A program made the position numbers and the translations under genes. Source: Pseudomonas entomophila L48 (GTDB lineage Bacteria > Pseudomonadota > Gammaproteobacteria > Pseudomonadales > Pseudomonadaceae). Taken from it: a stretch of DNA of 64,000 nt. The notes under the pieces were generated by a model that had not been told where the DNA came from, searched no databases, and saw only the letters and a program-made list of their open reading frames with translations. Of the stretch, positions 7,842 to 20,050 are shown piece by piece. The DNA is taken from contig NC_008027.1 in NCBI RefSeq assembly GCF_000026105.1, positions 2,124,001 through 2,188,000 of the forward strand, read 5' to 3'. Position 1 is the first letter of the stretch. Each line of letters starts with the position of its first letter.

Positions 7842-9044
7842 TCACGCCACGATCGGGATCAGCGGGTCGGCGGCCGCCAGGGCTTGCGCGCGATCGGCGG
7901 CGGGCGGGTAGATCCACACCGAGTTGATCTGGCGCTTGAGGTTTTTGCCTTCCTGGCCCTCAAGCACAAGTTCGCGCTCCCAGCCTTCGCTGTACGCCGC
8001 GCCCCAGTCGCCCAGGTCGAGACAGGTGACGTACTTGGGCTGGCGGTAGGTTACCGGCGCCAGGCCCAGCAGGTCGGCCATGGCGTTGTTGCCCGAGTGG
8101 CGGCCCATGGGGATGGCGTGCTGGCAGGTCATCAGGGCGTGGTTGCCCAGCTCGTCGACCTTGGCCCAGGCGGTGTCGCCGGTGGCGTAGATGTGCGCCT
8201 GGCCGACCACTTTCAGATGGTCGTCGACCCGCAGCCGGCCGAAGCTGTCGCGCTCACCGTCGATTTGCGCGGTCAGCGGGCTGGCCTTGACGCCCACCGT
8301 CCAGATCACTGTCTTGCTGGCGATGTATTCGCCGTTGTCGAGGGTCACGCCACCGGCGTCGACCGCCACCACCGAGGTGTTGGTCAGCCACTGTACGCCG
8401 GCCTGTTCACTGGCGGCGACGATGGACGGGGTGATGCCGGCGCCCAGTGCCGCGCCGACGCTCTGGCCGCGGTCGACCAGGATCACCCGGGCATGGCCTT
8501 CGCCGAGAATGGCACGCAGGCGGGCAGGCATTTCGGTGGCGGTCTCGATGCCAGTGAAACCACCGCCGCACACCACCACGGTGTTGCGCGCCGGAGAGGC
8601 CGGTTGCGCGGCCAGGGCGACCAGGTGTTGCTCCAGGCGCATGGCCGACTCCATCTGGTCGACATCGAAGGTGTGCTCGGCCAGGCCCGGCACGGCGGGG
8701 CGGGCAACCTGGCTGCCGGCGGCGAGGATCAGGCGGTCGTAACCAAGCTGCTGGCGCTGACCGTTGCCGTCGAGATAGCCGACCTGGCGCGCGTCGCTGT
8801 CGATGTGCTCGGCGCTGCCCTGGATGAACGTGACCCCGACCGCGTCGAGCAGTTCGCCCACCGGGGCCATCAAGGTGTGCACGTCGGCCTCGTAGAAGCG
8901 CGGGCGGATACGCAGTTCCGGTTGCGGGGCGAGCACGCTGATGCGCACGTCGCCACGCTGGGCCTGGTCGAGCAGGCGGGCGGCGCTCAGGGCGCTCCAG
9001 ACACCGGCAAAGCCGGCACCGATGATCAGGATATGGGAAGTCAT
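7842..9044 (-). CDS. NAD(P)/FAD-dependent oxidoreductase, type II NADH dehydrogenase-like
   Basis: A 400-residue flavoprotein with two nucleotide-binding folds: the FAD motif ILIIGAGFAGVWSA at residues 4-17, the NAD(P)H motif VVVCGGGFTGIE near 172-183 and the FAD-closing motif IYATGDTAW near 298. This is the plan of non-proton-pumping NADH:quinone oxidoreductases and related proteins. The start MTSHILIIGAG was chosen because the fold begins there; the longer frame runs through the promoter. No C-terminal transmembrane helix is seen. It is divergent from an Rrf2 regulator, which probably controls it in response to redox or nitrosative signals. Confidence 0.88.
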   Translation of the reverse strand: MTSHILIIGAGFAGVWSALSAARLLDQAQRGDVRISVLAPQPELRIRPRFYEADVHTLMAPVGELLDAVGVTFIQGSAEHIDSDARQVGYLDGNGQRQQLGYDRLILAAGSQVARPAVPGLAEHTFDVDQMESAMRLEQHLVALAAQPASPARNTVVVCGGGFTGIETATEMPARLRAILGEGHARVILVDRGQSVGAALGAGITPSIVAASEQAGVQWLTNTSVVAVDAGGVTLDNGEYIASKTVIWTVGVKASPLTAQIDGERDSFGRLRVDDHLKVVGQAHIYATGDTAWAKVDELGNHALMTCQHAIPMGRHSGNNAMADLLGLAPVTYRQPKYVTCLDLGDWGAAYSEGWERELVLEGQEGKNLKRQINSVWIYPPAADRAQALAAADPLIPIVA

Positions 9045-9103
9045 GTGGGTGCTCCGCGAGGGTGGGAAAGGGGCTTCGGTCAGGGTTTGGTTGCCTGGCG
9101 AAT

Positions 9104-9139
9104 AACTACGACTGTATTGATCGTAGTTTAGTGAGGCAA
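9104..9139 (-). promoter_or_regulatory. Inverted repeat overlapping the oxidoreductase promoter (probable Rrf2 operator)
   Basis: AACTACGA (9104-9111) and TCGTAGTT (9121-9128) are perfect 8-bp arms with a 9-nt spacer. On the minus strand TTGCCT (9139-9134) and TACAGT (9116-9111) are 17 bp apart, so the repeat covers the -10 element and spacer. It lies 60-84 bp upstream of the oxidoreductase start. Assignment to the Rrf2 protein is by adjacency. Confidence 0.6.
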
Positions 9140-9313
9140 GTGTTTTTTCCATCCGACCCTGTCGATGACGCCGCTGAAACCTGTCGCAAACGGCGTGGTT
9201 AAAGGCTTTAGGGCGCTTTAGATTTTTTTGGCGAACGACGGGCGGCGCGGGGTGGCTTTGCTTGTACTGGCTGGAAGGCGTACTATTTGCGACAAATTCA
9301 GTCGGAGATTGAC

Positions 9314-9850
9314 ATGTCGCTTTACAGTGCCGGCGTCGAGTACGGCATCCATTGCCTGCTGTTCCTGGTGGACGAGCGCGGGGATAGCCGCGAGGCCAGC
9401 GTGCGCGACCTGGCCGAGCTGCAGGGGGTGCCCCAGGAGTACCTGGCCAAGGTGTTCACCAAGCTGGCCCGGGCGGGGTTGGTGGTGGCCACCGAGGGCG
9501 TGCGCGGCGGGTTTCGCCTGGCGCGGCCGTCGGACGAGATCACCGTGCTGGATATCGTCACGGCCATCGATGGCGCGAAGAAGATTTTTGACTGCCGGGA
9601 GATCCGCGAGCGTTGCGCGGTGTTCGAGGGCTCGGCGCCGGGGTGGGCGACCGAGGGCACCTGCGCGATCCACGCGGTGATGCTGGGCGCGCAGAAGCGC
9701 ATGGAAGAGGCGCTGGCGCAGCAGACCATTCTCGACCTGGCGCGGCGGTTCGGGCGCAAGGCGCCGGCTGAGTTCGGGCAGAGGGTCAATGACTGGATGA
9801 GCGAGCGGCGGGACGGGAAGGGCGGGGATATTCCGGTGGTGGCTGTTTGA
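9314..9850 (+). CDS. Rrf2 family transcriptional regulator
   Basis: A 178-residue DNA-binding protein. The winged helix covers residues ~1-80 (MSLYSAGVEYGIHCLLFLV, then VPQEYLAKVFTKLARAGLV and a GVRGGFRLAR wing). Three cysteines follow at about 94, 101 and 117, the region where IscR and NsrR bind an Fe-S cluster. The spacing here (C-x6-C-x15-C) is wider than in IscR, so cluster binding is possible but not certain. The start at 9314 is supported by GGAG 6 bp upstream. It is divergent from the NDH-2-like gene and probably its repressor. Confidence 0.9.
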   Translation: MSLYSAGVEYGIHCLLFLVDERGDSREASVRDLAELQGVPQEYLAKVFTKLARAGLVVATEGVRGGFRLARPSDEITVLDIVTAIDGAKKIFDCREIRERCAVFEGSAPGWATEGTCAIHAVMLGAQKRMEEALAQQTILDLARRFGRKAPAEFGQRVNDWMSERRDGKGGDIPVVAV

Positions 9851-9881
9851 TCTGCTTGTGATTTGCAGTGTCTTTAAGACC

Positions 9882-9999
9882 GAGCGCCGCTCTGCGGCGC
9901 ATCGCGGATGAATCCGCTCCTACACAGGCAGGCGGGGCGACAGCGGCCGAATGTAGGAGCGGATTCATCCGCGATGCGCCGCGGGGCGGCGCCCGATCT
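9882..9999. repeat. REP pair, GCGGATTCATCCGCGATGCGCCG type
   Basis: Two inverted units containing GTAGGAGCGGATTCATCCGC, with GCGCCGC arms outside, lie between the Rrf2 gene and the DUF2970 gene. They are a sequence variant of the REP type found elsewhere in the window. A third-arm hairpin (GCGCCGCTCTGCGGCGC) is part of it. Confidence 0.88.
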
Positions 10000-10025
10000 C
10001 AAGCACGCCGCAAGACCCTCCCTGA

Positions 10026-10244
10026 TCACCGAGCGGTCAAATGCATCGCCAACTGCACCAACCCAATCAAGACGAAAATGAATACCAAGGTGAACACCGT
10101 CCCCATCACGATGAAATGACTGGCCTTGCCATAGGTGAAATCCCGCGCCCGGTTCTTGCCGCTTTGCACGCCAAACGCCGCCGCCAGCACACTTTGCAGC
10201 ATCTGCCAGAACCCGGGCGCCTTGCCGGAATCACGATCGTCCAT
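10026..10244 (-). CDS. DUF2970 small membrane protein
   Basis: A 72-residue protein. The N-terminal half holds the family pattern FWQMLQSVLAAAFGVQSGKNR and the C-terminal half one membrane helix (FIVMGTVFTLVFIFVLIGLVQL). GAGGAG lies 7 bp before the ATG. Function is unknown; the family is widespread in gamma- and betaproteobacteria as a lone small gene. It stands alone here, between REP sequence and a small proline-rich gene. Confidence 0.88.
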   Translation of the reverse strand: MDDRDSGKAPGFWQMLQSVLAAAFGVQSGKNRARDFTYGKASHFIVMGTVFTLVFIFVLIGLVQLAMHLTAR

Positions 10245-10335
10245 GAGTAGCTCCTCACGCCAGAAGCAATCACGACCAGTGTAGGAGATCGAGCGGCAGG
10301 CTGCCCGCAGCGCCCACTCATCCGGCCAGCTTTGG

Positions 10336-10503
10336 CTATCCTTGCCCTTTCACCGGAGGCTCCTCGCTGGGCGGATCGCCCACGGTCGGCGGCACGGTCG
10401 GTTTGATCGGCAACTCGTCCGGGTCTTGTTCAGGCACCGGCGGCGGCAACGTCGGGTCGTCGATGTTCGGATCGGGCGTCTCCGGTGGAATGGGAATGTT
10501 CAT
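10336..10503 (-). CDS. Small proline-rich hypothetical protein
   Basis: A 55-residue acidic protein starting MNIPIPPETPDPNIDDPTLP and made almost only of Pro, Glu, Asp, Thr and Val. It is probably disordered. The ATG at 10503 was chosen because the reading frame upstream has no ribosome site and would add a basic, unrelated stretch. No function can be given. It is divergent from glgE, with 138 bp between that hold their promoters. Confidence 0.6.
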   Translation of the reverse strand: MNIPIPPETPDPNIDDPTLPPPVPEQDPDELPIKPTVPPTVGDPPSEEPPVKGQG

Positions 10504-10641
10504 GGCCTGACCTCGCGGGGTGAGTGAAGAGGTAGTGCAGGCTTCGACCCTGGCCACCGTCATTCGCTCATTTTTTTTGAACCCCCGCGCGCCAGCACGG
10601 CTCTGAACCCTTACCGCCACCAGCCAAACGGAGCGAGTGCG

Positions 10642-12660
10642 ATGTCAGGTAACGAGCCCTTCGAAAGCGGGCCCATGGCCAACGATCACCCGGACCAGGC
10701 CATCAGCCTGTCGCAAGCGTTGCTGGCGCCCCGCATCGTGATCGAGGACGCAAGCCCGGTGCTCGATGCCGGTGCCTTCGCGGCCAAGGCGGTGCGCGGG
10801 CAGAAGGTCGAGGTCAGTGCAAAGGTCTACAGCGACGGCCACGATCGCCTGGCGGTGACACTGCACTGGCGCCAGGCCCATAGCCGACGCTGGCATTGCG
10901 TGGCCATGCACTCGCCGGGCAACGACCTGTGGCTGGCCGCGTTCACGCCCACGGACCTGGGCCTGCATGTGTTCAGTATCCAGGCCTGGATCGACCCTTT
11001 CGCCACCTATTGCCACGACCTGGAAAAGAAATACGCCGCAGGCGTGGACGTGCGGCTGGAGCTCGAGGAGGGCCGCTTGTTGCTGGGCAAGGGCATCGAG
11101 CGCAGCGACGGTGCCTTGCGCGAGCAACTCGGGCAATTGTGCGAACGCCTGCCCGAGCTGCCGGTGGACGACCAGGTGGCACTGCTGCTGCATCCCGACG
11201 CCGCGCGGCTGATGGGTGAGGCTGAGCACCGCAGCTACCTGACCCACAGTCCCGAGTATCCGGTGGATGTCGACCGCGAGGCAGCGTTGTTCGCCAGTTG
11301 GTATGAACTGTTCCCGCGTTCGGTCACCGATGATCCGCAGCGTCACGGCACCTTCGACGCGGTGCACCAGCGCCTGCCGATGATCCGCGACATGGGTTTC
11401 GATGTGCTGTACTTCCCGCCCATCCACCCCATTGGCATGAAGCACCGCAAGGGCCGTAACAATGCGCTCCAGGCCGAGCCTGGCGACCCCGGCAGCCCCT
11501 ACGCCATTGGCAGCCCGGAGGGCGGCCACGACGCCATCCACCCGCAGCTGGGCAGCCGCGAGGATTTCCGCCGTCTGGTGGCCGCAGCCGCCGAGCATGG
11601 CCTGGAGATCGCCCTGGACTTCGCCATCCAGTGCTCCCAGGACCACCCCTGGCTGACCGAGCACCCGGGTTGGTTCAGCTGGCGCCCCGACGGCACCATC
11701 CGCTATGCCGAGAACCCGCCCAAGAAGTACCAGGACATCGTCAATGTCGACTTCTATGCACCGGAGGCGGTGCCGTCGCTGTGGCTGGCCCTGCGTGACG
11801 TGGTGGTCGGCTGGGTGGAGGAGGGGGTCAGGACGTTCCGCGTCGACAACCCGCACACCAAGCCGCTGCCGTTCTGGCACTGGTTGATCGCCAATGTGCG
11901 TGGCCAGTACCCCGATGTCATCTTCCTCGCCGAAGCCTTCACCCGCCCGGCGATGATGGCGCGGCTGGGCAAGGTCGGCTACGCCCAGAGCTACACCTAC
12001 TTCACCTGGCGCAACAGCAAGCAGGAGCTGCGCGAATACTTCGAGCAACTGAACCAGCCGCCCTGGAGCCAGTGCTACCGGCCGAACTTCTTCGTCAACA
12101 CGCCGGACATCAACCCCTTCTTCCTGCAAACCTCCGGCCGCCCGGGCTTTCTCATCCGTGCCGCCCTGGCGACCCTGGGCTCGGGGTTGTGGGGCATGTA
12201 TTCGGGCTTCGAGCTGTGCGAGGGCACACCGTTGCCAGGCAAGGAGGAGTACCTGGATTCGGAGAAGTACGAGATCCGCCCGCGCGACTTCAACCAGCCT
12301 GGCAACATCGTCGCCGAGATCGCCCAGCTCAATCGCATTCGCCGGCAGAACCGCGCGCTGCAGACGCACTTGGGGGTGCTGTTTCTCAACTGCTGGAACG
12401 ACAACATCCTCTACTTCGCCAAGCGCACCCCCGAGCGCGACAACGTCATCCTGATCGCCATCAGCCTTGACCCCTACAACGCCCAGGAGGCCAGTTTCGA
12501 ACTGCCGTTGTGGGAGCTGGGGCTGGACGACAACGCCGACACCCTGGGCGAGGACCTGATGAGCGGCCACCGCTGGACCTGGCACGGCAAGACCCAGTGG
12601 ATGCGCATCGAGCCCTGGCAGCAGCCGTTCGGCATCTGGCGTATCGAACGTTCCCGATAG
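10642..12660 (+). CDS. glgE: Alpha-1,4-glucan:maltose-1-phosphate maltosyltransferase
   Basis: A 672-residue GH13_3 enzyme that transfers maltosyl units from alpha-maltose-1-phosphate to the non-reducing end of an alpha-1,4-glucan. An N-terminal beta-sandwich domain (~30-135) is followed by a helical insert and the barrel, which carries the substrate loop YFPPIHPIGMKHRKGRNN, the nucleophile Asp in FRVDNPHTKP (residue ~404) and the acid/base Glu in IFLAEAFTRP (~432). The length fits the family. GGAGCGAG precedes the ATG. It is the first gene of the glgE-treS-glgB arm, where TreS plus its maltokinase domain make the maltose-1-phosphate. Confidence 0.96.
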   Translation: MSGNEPFESGPMANDHPDQAISLSQALLAPRIVIEDASPVLDAGAFAAKAVRGQKVEVSAKVYSDGHDRLAVTLHWRQAHSRRWHCVAMHSPGNDLWLAAFTPTDLGLHVFSIQAWIDPFATYCHDLEKKYAAGVDVRLELEEGRLLLGKGIERSDGALREQLGQLCERLPELPVDDQVALLLHPDAARLMGEAEHRSYLTHSPEYPVDVDREAALFASWYELFPRSVTDDPQRHGTFDAVHQRLPMIRDMGFDVLYFPPIHPIGMKHRKGRNNALQAEPGDPGSPYAIGSPEGGHDAIHPQLGSREDFRRLVAAAAEHGLEIALDFAIQCSQDHPWLTEHPGWFSWRPDGTIRYAENPPKKYQDIVNVDFYAPEAVPSLWLALRDVVVGWVEEGVRTFRVDNPHTKPLPFWHWLIANVRGQYPDVIFLAEAFTRPAMMARLGKVGYAQSYTYFTWRNSKQELREYFEQLNQPPWSQCYRPNFFVNTPDINPFFLQTSGRPGFLIRAALATLGSGLWGMYSGFELCEGTPLPGKEEYLDSEKYEIRPRDFNQPGNIVAEIAQLNRIRRQNRALQTHLGVLFLNCWNDNILYFAKRTPERDNVILIAISLDPYNAQEASFELPLWELGLDDNADTLGEDLMSGHRWTWHGKTQWMRIEPWQQPFGIWRIERSR

Positions 12661-12677
12661 GGGCCGCTTTGCGGCCC

Positions 12678-12740
12678 ATCGCCGGCAAGCCGGCTCCTAC
12701 AAGGGCGCGCGGTACCTGTAGGCGCCGGCTTGCCGGCGAT
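12678..12740. repeat. REP doublet between glgE and treS
   Basis: Inverted ATCGCCGGCAAGCCGGCTCC and matching units (the second with one changed base, GTAGGCGCCGG) fill the 130-bp gap inside the glgE-treS-glgB arm. Confidence 0.88.
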
Positions 12741-12790
12741 GGGCTGCAAGGCAGCCCCGATACAGCAACCCGAACAGAAAGGAGTCGCAC

Positions 12791-16156
<3,366 letters not shown>

Positions 16157-16217
16157 AGCCGCTCCTACAGAGGGCAGGGCGGGGCATTATTAAGAACCTA
16201 TGAAAAGGGGCAGTGAG

Positions 16218-18428
16218 ATGAATGCAACCACGCGTGACAACGGCGGCCTTCGGCAACGGGACCTGGATGCCCTGGCCCGCGCCGAGCACGCCGACCCGTT
16301 CGCCGTGCTCGGCCCGCACGCCGATGGTGCGGGCGGCCAGATTATCCGTGCCTTCCTGCCCAGCGCCCTGGGTGTGCGCGTGCTGGCACGCCACGACGGG
16401 CGCGTGCTCACCGAGATGCTGCAGGCCAGCCTGCCGGGGCTGTTCACCGCGCACCTGGGCGAAACGCAACCGTATCTGTTGCAGATCGTCTGGGCCGGTG
16501 GCGAGCAGGTCACCGAGGACCCCTACAGCTTCGGTCCGCAGTTGGGCGACATGGACATGTACCTGTTCTCCGAGGGCAACCACCGCGACCTGTCCGGGCG
16601 TTTCGGCGCGCAGCCGACCCAGGTCGACGGCATCGACGGCGTGTGTTTTTCGGTGTGGGCACCCAATGCCCGGCGCGTGTCCGTTGTCGGTGATTTCAAC
16701 AACTGGGATGGCCGCCGCCACCCCATGCGCCTGCGCCACAGCGCCGGGGTGTGGGAGCTGTTCGTGCCTCGGCTCGGCGTTGGAGAAACCTACAAGTTCG
16801 AAGTGCTCGGCAAGGACGGTGTGCTGCCGCTCAAGGCCGACCCCCTGGCCCGCGCCACCGAGCTGCCGCCGAGCACCGCGTCGAAGGTGGCCGGGGCACT
16901 GGCCCACGATTGGCGCGATCACGGCTGGATGGCGCAGCGCGCCCAGCGCCACGCCTACAACGCGCCGCTGTCGATCTACGAGCTGCATGCCGGCTCCTGG
17001 CGCTGCGAGCTGGACGATGCCGGCGAGGTCGCGCGCTTCTACAACTGGCGCGAACTGGCTGAGCGTCTTGTGCCTTATGTTCAGGAACTGGGCTTCACCC
17101 ATATCGAGCTGATGCCGATCATGGAGCACCCGTTCGGCGGCTCCTGGGGCTACCAGCCGCTGTCGCTGTTCGCGCCCACCTCGCGCTACGGCAGCGCCGA
17201 GGACTTCGCCGCGTTCGTCGATGCCTGCCACCAGGGCGGTATCGGTGTGATCCTCGATTGGGTGCCGGCGCATTTCCCCACCGACGAGCATGGCCTGGCG
17301 CGTTTCGACGGCACCGCGCTGTACGAGTACGACAACCCGCTGGAAGGCTTCCATCAGGACTGGAACACGCTGATCTACAACCTCGGGCGCAACGAAGTGC
17401 GTGGCTTCATGCTGGCTTCGGCGTTGCACTGGCTCAAGCACTTCCACATCGACGGCCTGCGCGTGGACGCGGTGGCTTCGATGCTCTACCGCGACTATTC
17501 GCGCAAGGCCGGCGAATGGGTGCCCAACCGTCACGGCGGGCGCGAAAACCTCGAAGCCATCGACTTCATTCGCCACCTCAACAGCGTGGCCGCCCATGAA
17601 GCGCCGGGCGCGCTGATCATCGCCGAGGAGTCCACCGCCTGGCCCGGCGTCAGCCAGCCGGTGCAGCAGGGCGGCCTGGGGTTCGCCTACAAGTGGAACA
17701 TGGGCTGGATGCACGACACCTTGCATTACATCCAGAACGACCCGATCCACCGCACCTACCACCACAACGAGATGAGCTTCGGGCTGATCTACGCGTACTC
17801 CGAGCACTTCATCCTGCCCATCTCCCACGACGAGGTGGTGCACGGCAAGCATTCGCTGATCGACAAGATGCCCGGTGACCGCTGGCAGAAGTTCGCCAAC
17901 CTGCGCGCCTACCTGACCTTCATGTGGACCCACCCGGGCAAGAAGTTGCTGTTCATGGGCTGCGAGTTCGGCCAATGGCGCGAGTGGAACCATGACCAGC
18001 AACTGGACTGGTACCTGCTGCAATATTCCGAGCACCAGGGCGTGCAGAAGCTGGTGACCGACCTCAACCGGCTGTACCGTGAACTGCCGGCGCTGCACGA
18101 GCAGGATTGCCAGCCCCAGGGGTTCCAGTGGCTGATCGGCGACGACGCGCACAACAGCGTGTATGCCTGGTTGCGCTGGAGCAGCCAGGGCGAGCCGCTG
18201 CTGGTGGTGGCCAACTTCACCCCGGTGCCGCGAGAGGGGTACCGGATCGGTGTGCCGTTCGGGGAGCGTTGGGAAGAATTGCTGAACAGTGATGCGGGGC
18301 TGTATGCGGGGTCGAACGTGGGCAATCTGGGGGCGGTATCGGCCGATGAGGTCGCCAGCCATGGGCAACCGTTATCGCTGGCACTTAACCTGCCGCCGTT
18401 GGGGGTGTTGGTGATGAAACCGGCATAG
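16218..18428 (+). CDS. glgB: 1,4-alpha-glucan branching enzyme
   Basis: A 736-residue GH13_9 enzyme that introduces alpha-1,6 branches. It has two N-terminal carbohydrate-binding domains (CBM48 around [18 protein letters not shown], residues ~146-163), then the barrel with [19 protein letters not shown], nucleophile Asp in [13 protein letters not shown] (~413), Glu in [12 protein letters not shown] (~466) and [12 protein letters not shown] (~534-545). [10 protein letters not shown] was chosen over an ATG 18 bp earlier because only the former has a purine-rich site in front. It follows treS by 61 bp and completes the GlgE route to branched glucan. Confidence 0.96.
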   Translation: MNATTRDNGGLRQRDLDALARAEHADPFAVLGPHADGAGGQIIRAFLPSALGVRVLARHDGRVLTEMLQASLPGLFTAHLGETQPYLLQIVWAGGEQVTEDPYSFGPQLGDMDMYLFSEGNHRDLSGRFGAQPTQVDGIDGVCFSVWAPNARRVSVVGDFNNWDGRRHPMRLRHSAGVWELFVPRLGVGETYKFEVLGKDGVLPLKADPLARATELPPSTASKVAGALAHDWRDHGWMAQRAQRHAYNAPLSIYELHAGSWRCELDDAGEVARFYNWRELAERLVPYVQELGFTHIELMPIMEHPFGGSWGYQPLSLFAPTSRYGSAEDFAAFVDACHQGGIGVILDWVPAHFPTDEHGLARFDGTALYEYDNPLEGFHQDWNTLIYNLGRNEVRGFMLASALHWLKHFHIDGLRVDAVASMLYRDYSRKAGEWVPNRHGGRENLEAIDFIRHLNSVAAHEAPGALIIAEESTAWPGVSQPVQQGGLGFAYKWNMGWMHDTLHYIQNDPIHRTYHHNEMSFGLIYAYSEHFILPISHDEVVHGKHSLIDKMPGDRWQKFANLRAYLTFMWTHPGKKLLFMGCEFGQWREWNHDQQLDWYLLQYSEHQGVQKLVTDLNRLYRELPALHEQDCQPQGFQWLIGDDAHNSVYAWLRWSSQGEPLLVVANFTPVPREGYRIGVPFGERWEELLNSDAGLYAGSNVGNLGAVSADEVASHGQPLSLALNLPPLGVLVMKPA

Positions 18429-18443
18429 GCCGGGCTACCGCTG

Positions 18444-18508
18444 TTCGCCGGCAAGCCGGCTCCTACAGGCGTGCGCGATCCCTGTAGGAGCCGGCCTTGC
18501 CGGCGAAC
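18444..18508. repeat. REP doublet between glgB and the autotransporter gene
   Basis: Inverted pair of GTAGGAGCCGG...CCGGCGAA units between two convergent genes. The second unit has one extra C (GCCGGCCTTGCC). Confidence 0.9.
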
Positions 18509-18512
18509 CGCG

Positions 18513-19589
18513 CTACCAGCGCATCCGTATCCCCAGGCTGCCGATCAACCCATTCAGGTCATTGTCATCCACATCGCTGCTGTAGTCGGCACTGACGAAC
18601 AGCGCCACATTCGGCGACACCCGCGCCACCAGCCCCAACCCCAACTCCACCGTAGTGGCGCTGCGCGCGCTGGAGATCTTGTCCACCTGGTCCAGCTTCA
18701 CCGTGTCGGTGTTGCTGAAGTCATGCCAGACGTTGGTGCGCACGTAGGGTTCGATGGGCATGCCGCTGACTTCATAGCGCGCCGACAGCTTGGCACCGAC
18801 CCGGCCGCTCCAGGTGGGCTGGCTGTCGAAGGCCTGCAGGGTTTCCTCCTGAGCCTGGCTACCGGGGAAGAACTGCTGGTTGATCAACTGCGCCTGGGGT
18901 TCGATCACCCAGCCGCCACCCAAACCGATGGGGTAGCCGCCTTCCACCGAGAAGGTCATCGCATGGCCGCTGTCGTCGACCCGCTCGCCGGCCTGGGAGC
19001 GGCCGTTGACGTCGATGCGCGTGCCCATGGCCACCGCGTCCACGTGCCAGCCCTGCTCGTGGGTCATGCTCCAGTACACGCCCAGGCTCTCGCCGCTGAG
19101 GTTCACCGCGTCGCGCTGCTTGTCACCCAGCAGGGGGCGCATGCCGTTGAAGCTGCTTTGCAGGTTGTTGTGCCCCATGAAGATCCCCGCGCGGTGCACG
19201 CTGCCGTCGCTGGCCTCGCGCACGAACAGGTCCGGGCCGATCATCAGTTGCTGGCTGGGGGCTTCCAGTTGCGCCGGCGCCTGGGCGCCGATGCGCGGGG
19301 CACCGGGGAAGAACTGTGCCCACTGGCTGGCGATCGTATCCGGCGTGGCCGGGCCGTGGCGCTCGCCCATGCGTTCGGAGAAGGCGTTGAGCAAGCCCTG
19401 GTTGAGACCGCTGGCGTTCACCGGGTCCAGGGATAGTCGCGGCACCTCGGGCTGTTCCAGAAAGCGGGCGAAGGGCTCGCCTTCCTGCGCTTCGAAAGCG
19501 AAGGTTTCCACCGGGGTTGCCAGAAGCAGCGACGTGGAAACCGCGTAGAAAAAGACATCGAAACGCGAGGGATTCGAGGTGCTTTTCAT
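18513..19589 (-). CDS. Autotransporter outer-membrane beta-barrel protein without passenger
   Basis: A 358-residue secreted protein. A signal sequence is present (FYAVSTSLLLATPVETFAFE, cut near residue 30). About 75 residues of non-repetitive sequence follow, then a C-terminal autotransporter beta-domain of about 250 residues with alternating strands (AGIFMGHNNLQSSFNG, WVIEPQAQLINQQFFPG, YEVSGMPIEPYVRTNVWHDF) ending LIGSLGIRMRW, with the terminal aromatic residue that BamA recognises. The start MKSTSNPSRF has AGGAG 6 bp upstream. A typical autotransporter has a long passenger; here there is almost none, so it may be a relict or a free-standing barrel. It has no evident link to the glucan genes around it. 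Confidence 0.82.
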   Translation of the reverse strand: MKSTSNPSRFDVFFYAVSTSLLLATPVETFAFEAQEGEPFARFLEQPEVPRLSLDPVNASGLNQGLLNAFSERMGERHGPATPDTIASQWAQFFPGAPRIGAQAPAQLEAPSQQLMIGPDLFVREASDGSVHRAGIFMGHNNLQSSFNGMRPLLGDKQRDAVNLSGESLGVYWSMTHEQGWHVDAVAMGTRIDVNGRSQAGERVDDSGHAMTFSVEGGYPIGLGGGWVIEPQAQLINQQFFPGSQAQEETLQAFDSQPTWSGRVGAKLSARYEVSGMPIEPYVRTNVWHDFSNTDTVKLDQVDKISSARSATTVELGLGLVARVSPNVALFVSADYSSDVDDNDLNGLIGSLGIRMRW

Positions 19590-19946
19590 GGCGGATCTCC
19601 TGTTGAGGGTTGAGGGACAGCACGTGGGGCAACCGCAGAGCAGGCCTTGCGTCACGAGCTGTACGTCAAAAACAGGGCGACCCAAGCCAGCGCGCCAGCC
19701 TCGAAGGGCGCGCACGAAGGCGCGAGCTAGAGGCCCGGCACGAGTTTTTACGTCTGCTGATTACTGTTCAGCTAAGGAGAGGACGGGGCTTGCGTCAAGA
19801 AATCGTGAATGGGGTGGTAAAGGCTCGTTTATCAATGTAACCGTTTGATTTTCGGCGTTTTTGAAGTGGGTATATCGATAATGGTGATTTGCCGTTGCCG
19901 CGCTATGCCGAATCGTTGCTACAGAGGCTTCGCGGTGAGACCAATG
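19590..19946. other. Intergenic region upstream of the autotransporter gene
   Basis: No convincing gene lies here. The left half is GC-rich and the right half (about 19800-19890) is AT-rich and should hold the autotransporter promoter on the minus strand. No clear -35/-10 pair or operator stood out. Confidence 0.5.
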
Positions 19947-20010
19947 TTCGCCGGCAAGCCGGCTCCTACAGGTACCGCGCAGAACCTGTAGGAGCCGGCT
20001 TGCCGGCGAA
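19947..20010. repeat. REP doublet downstream of glgX
   Basis: Inverted TTCGCCGGCAAGCCGGCTCC and GGAGCCGGCTTGCCGGCGAA units, 40 bp beyond the glgX stop. They probably mark the end of the glgX transcript. Confidence 0.92.
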
Positions 20011-20050
20011 TTGGCGCAATAGCGCAACGTCCAATTCAGGACAAACCACC

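Noticed and set aside
10645..12585. A 646-codon open frame antisense to glgE
   Set aside because: Shadow of glgE; no ribosome site or family match.
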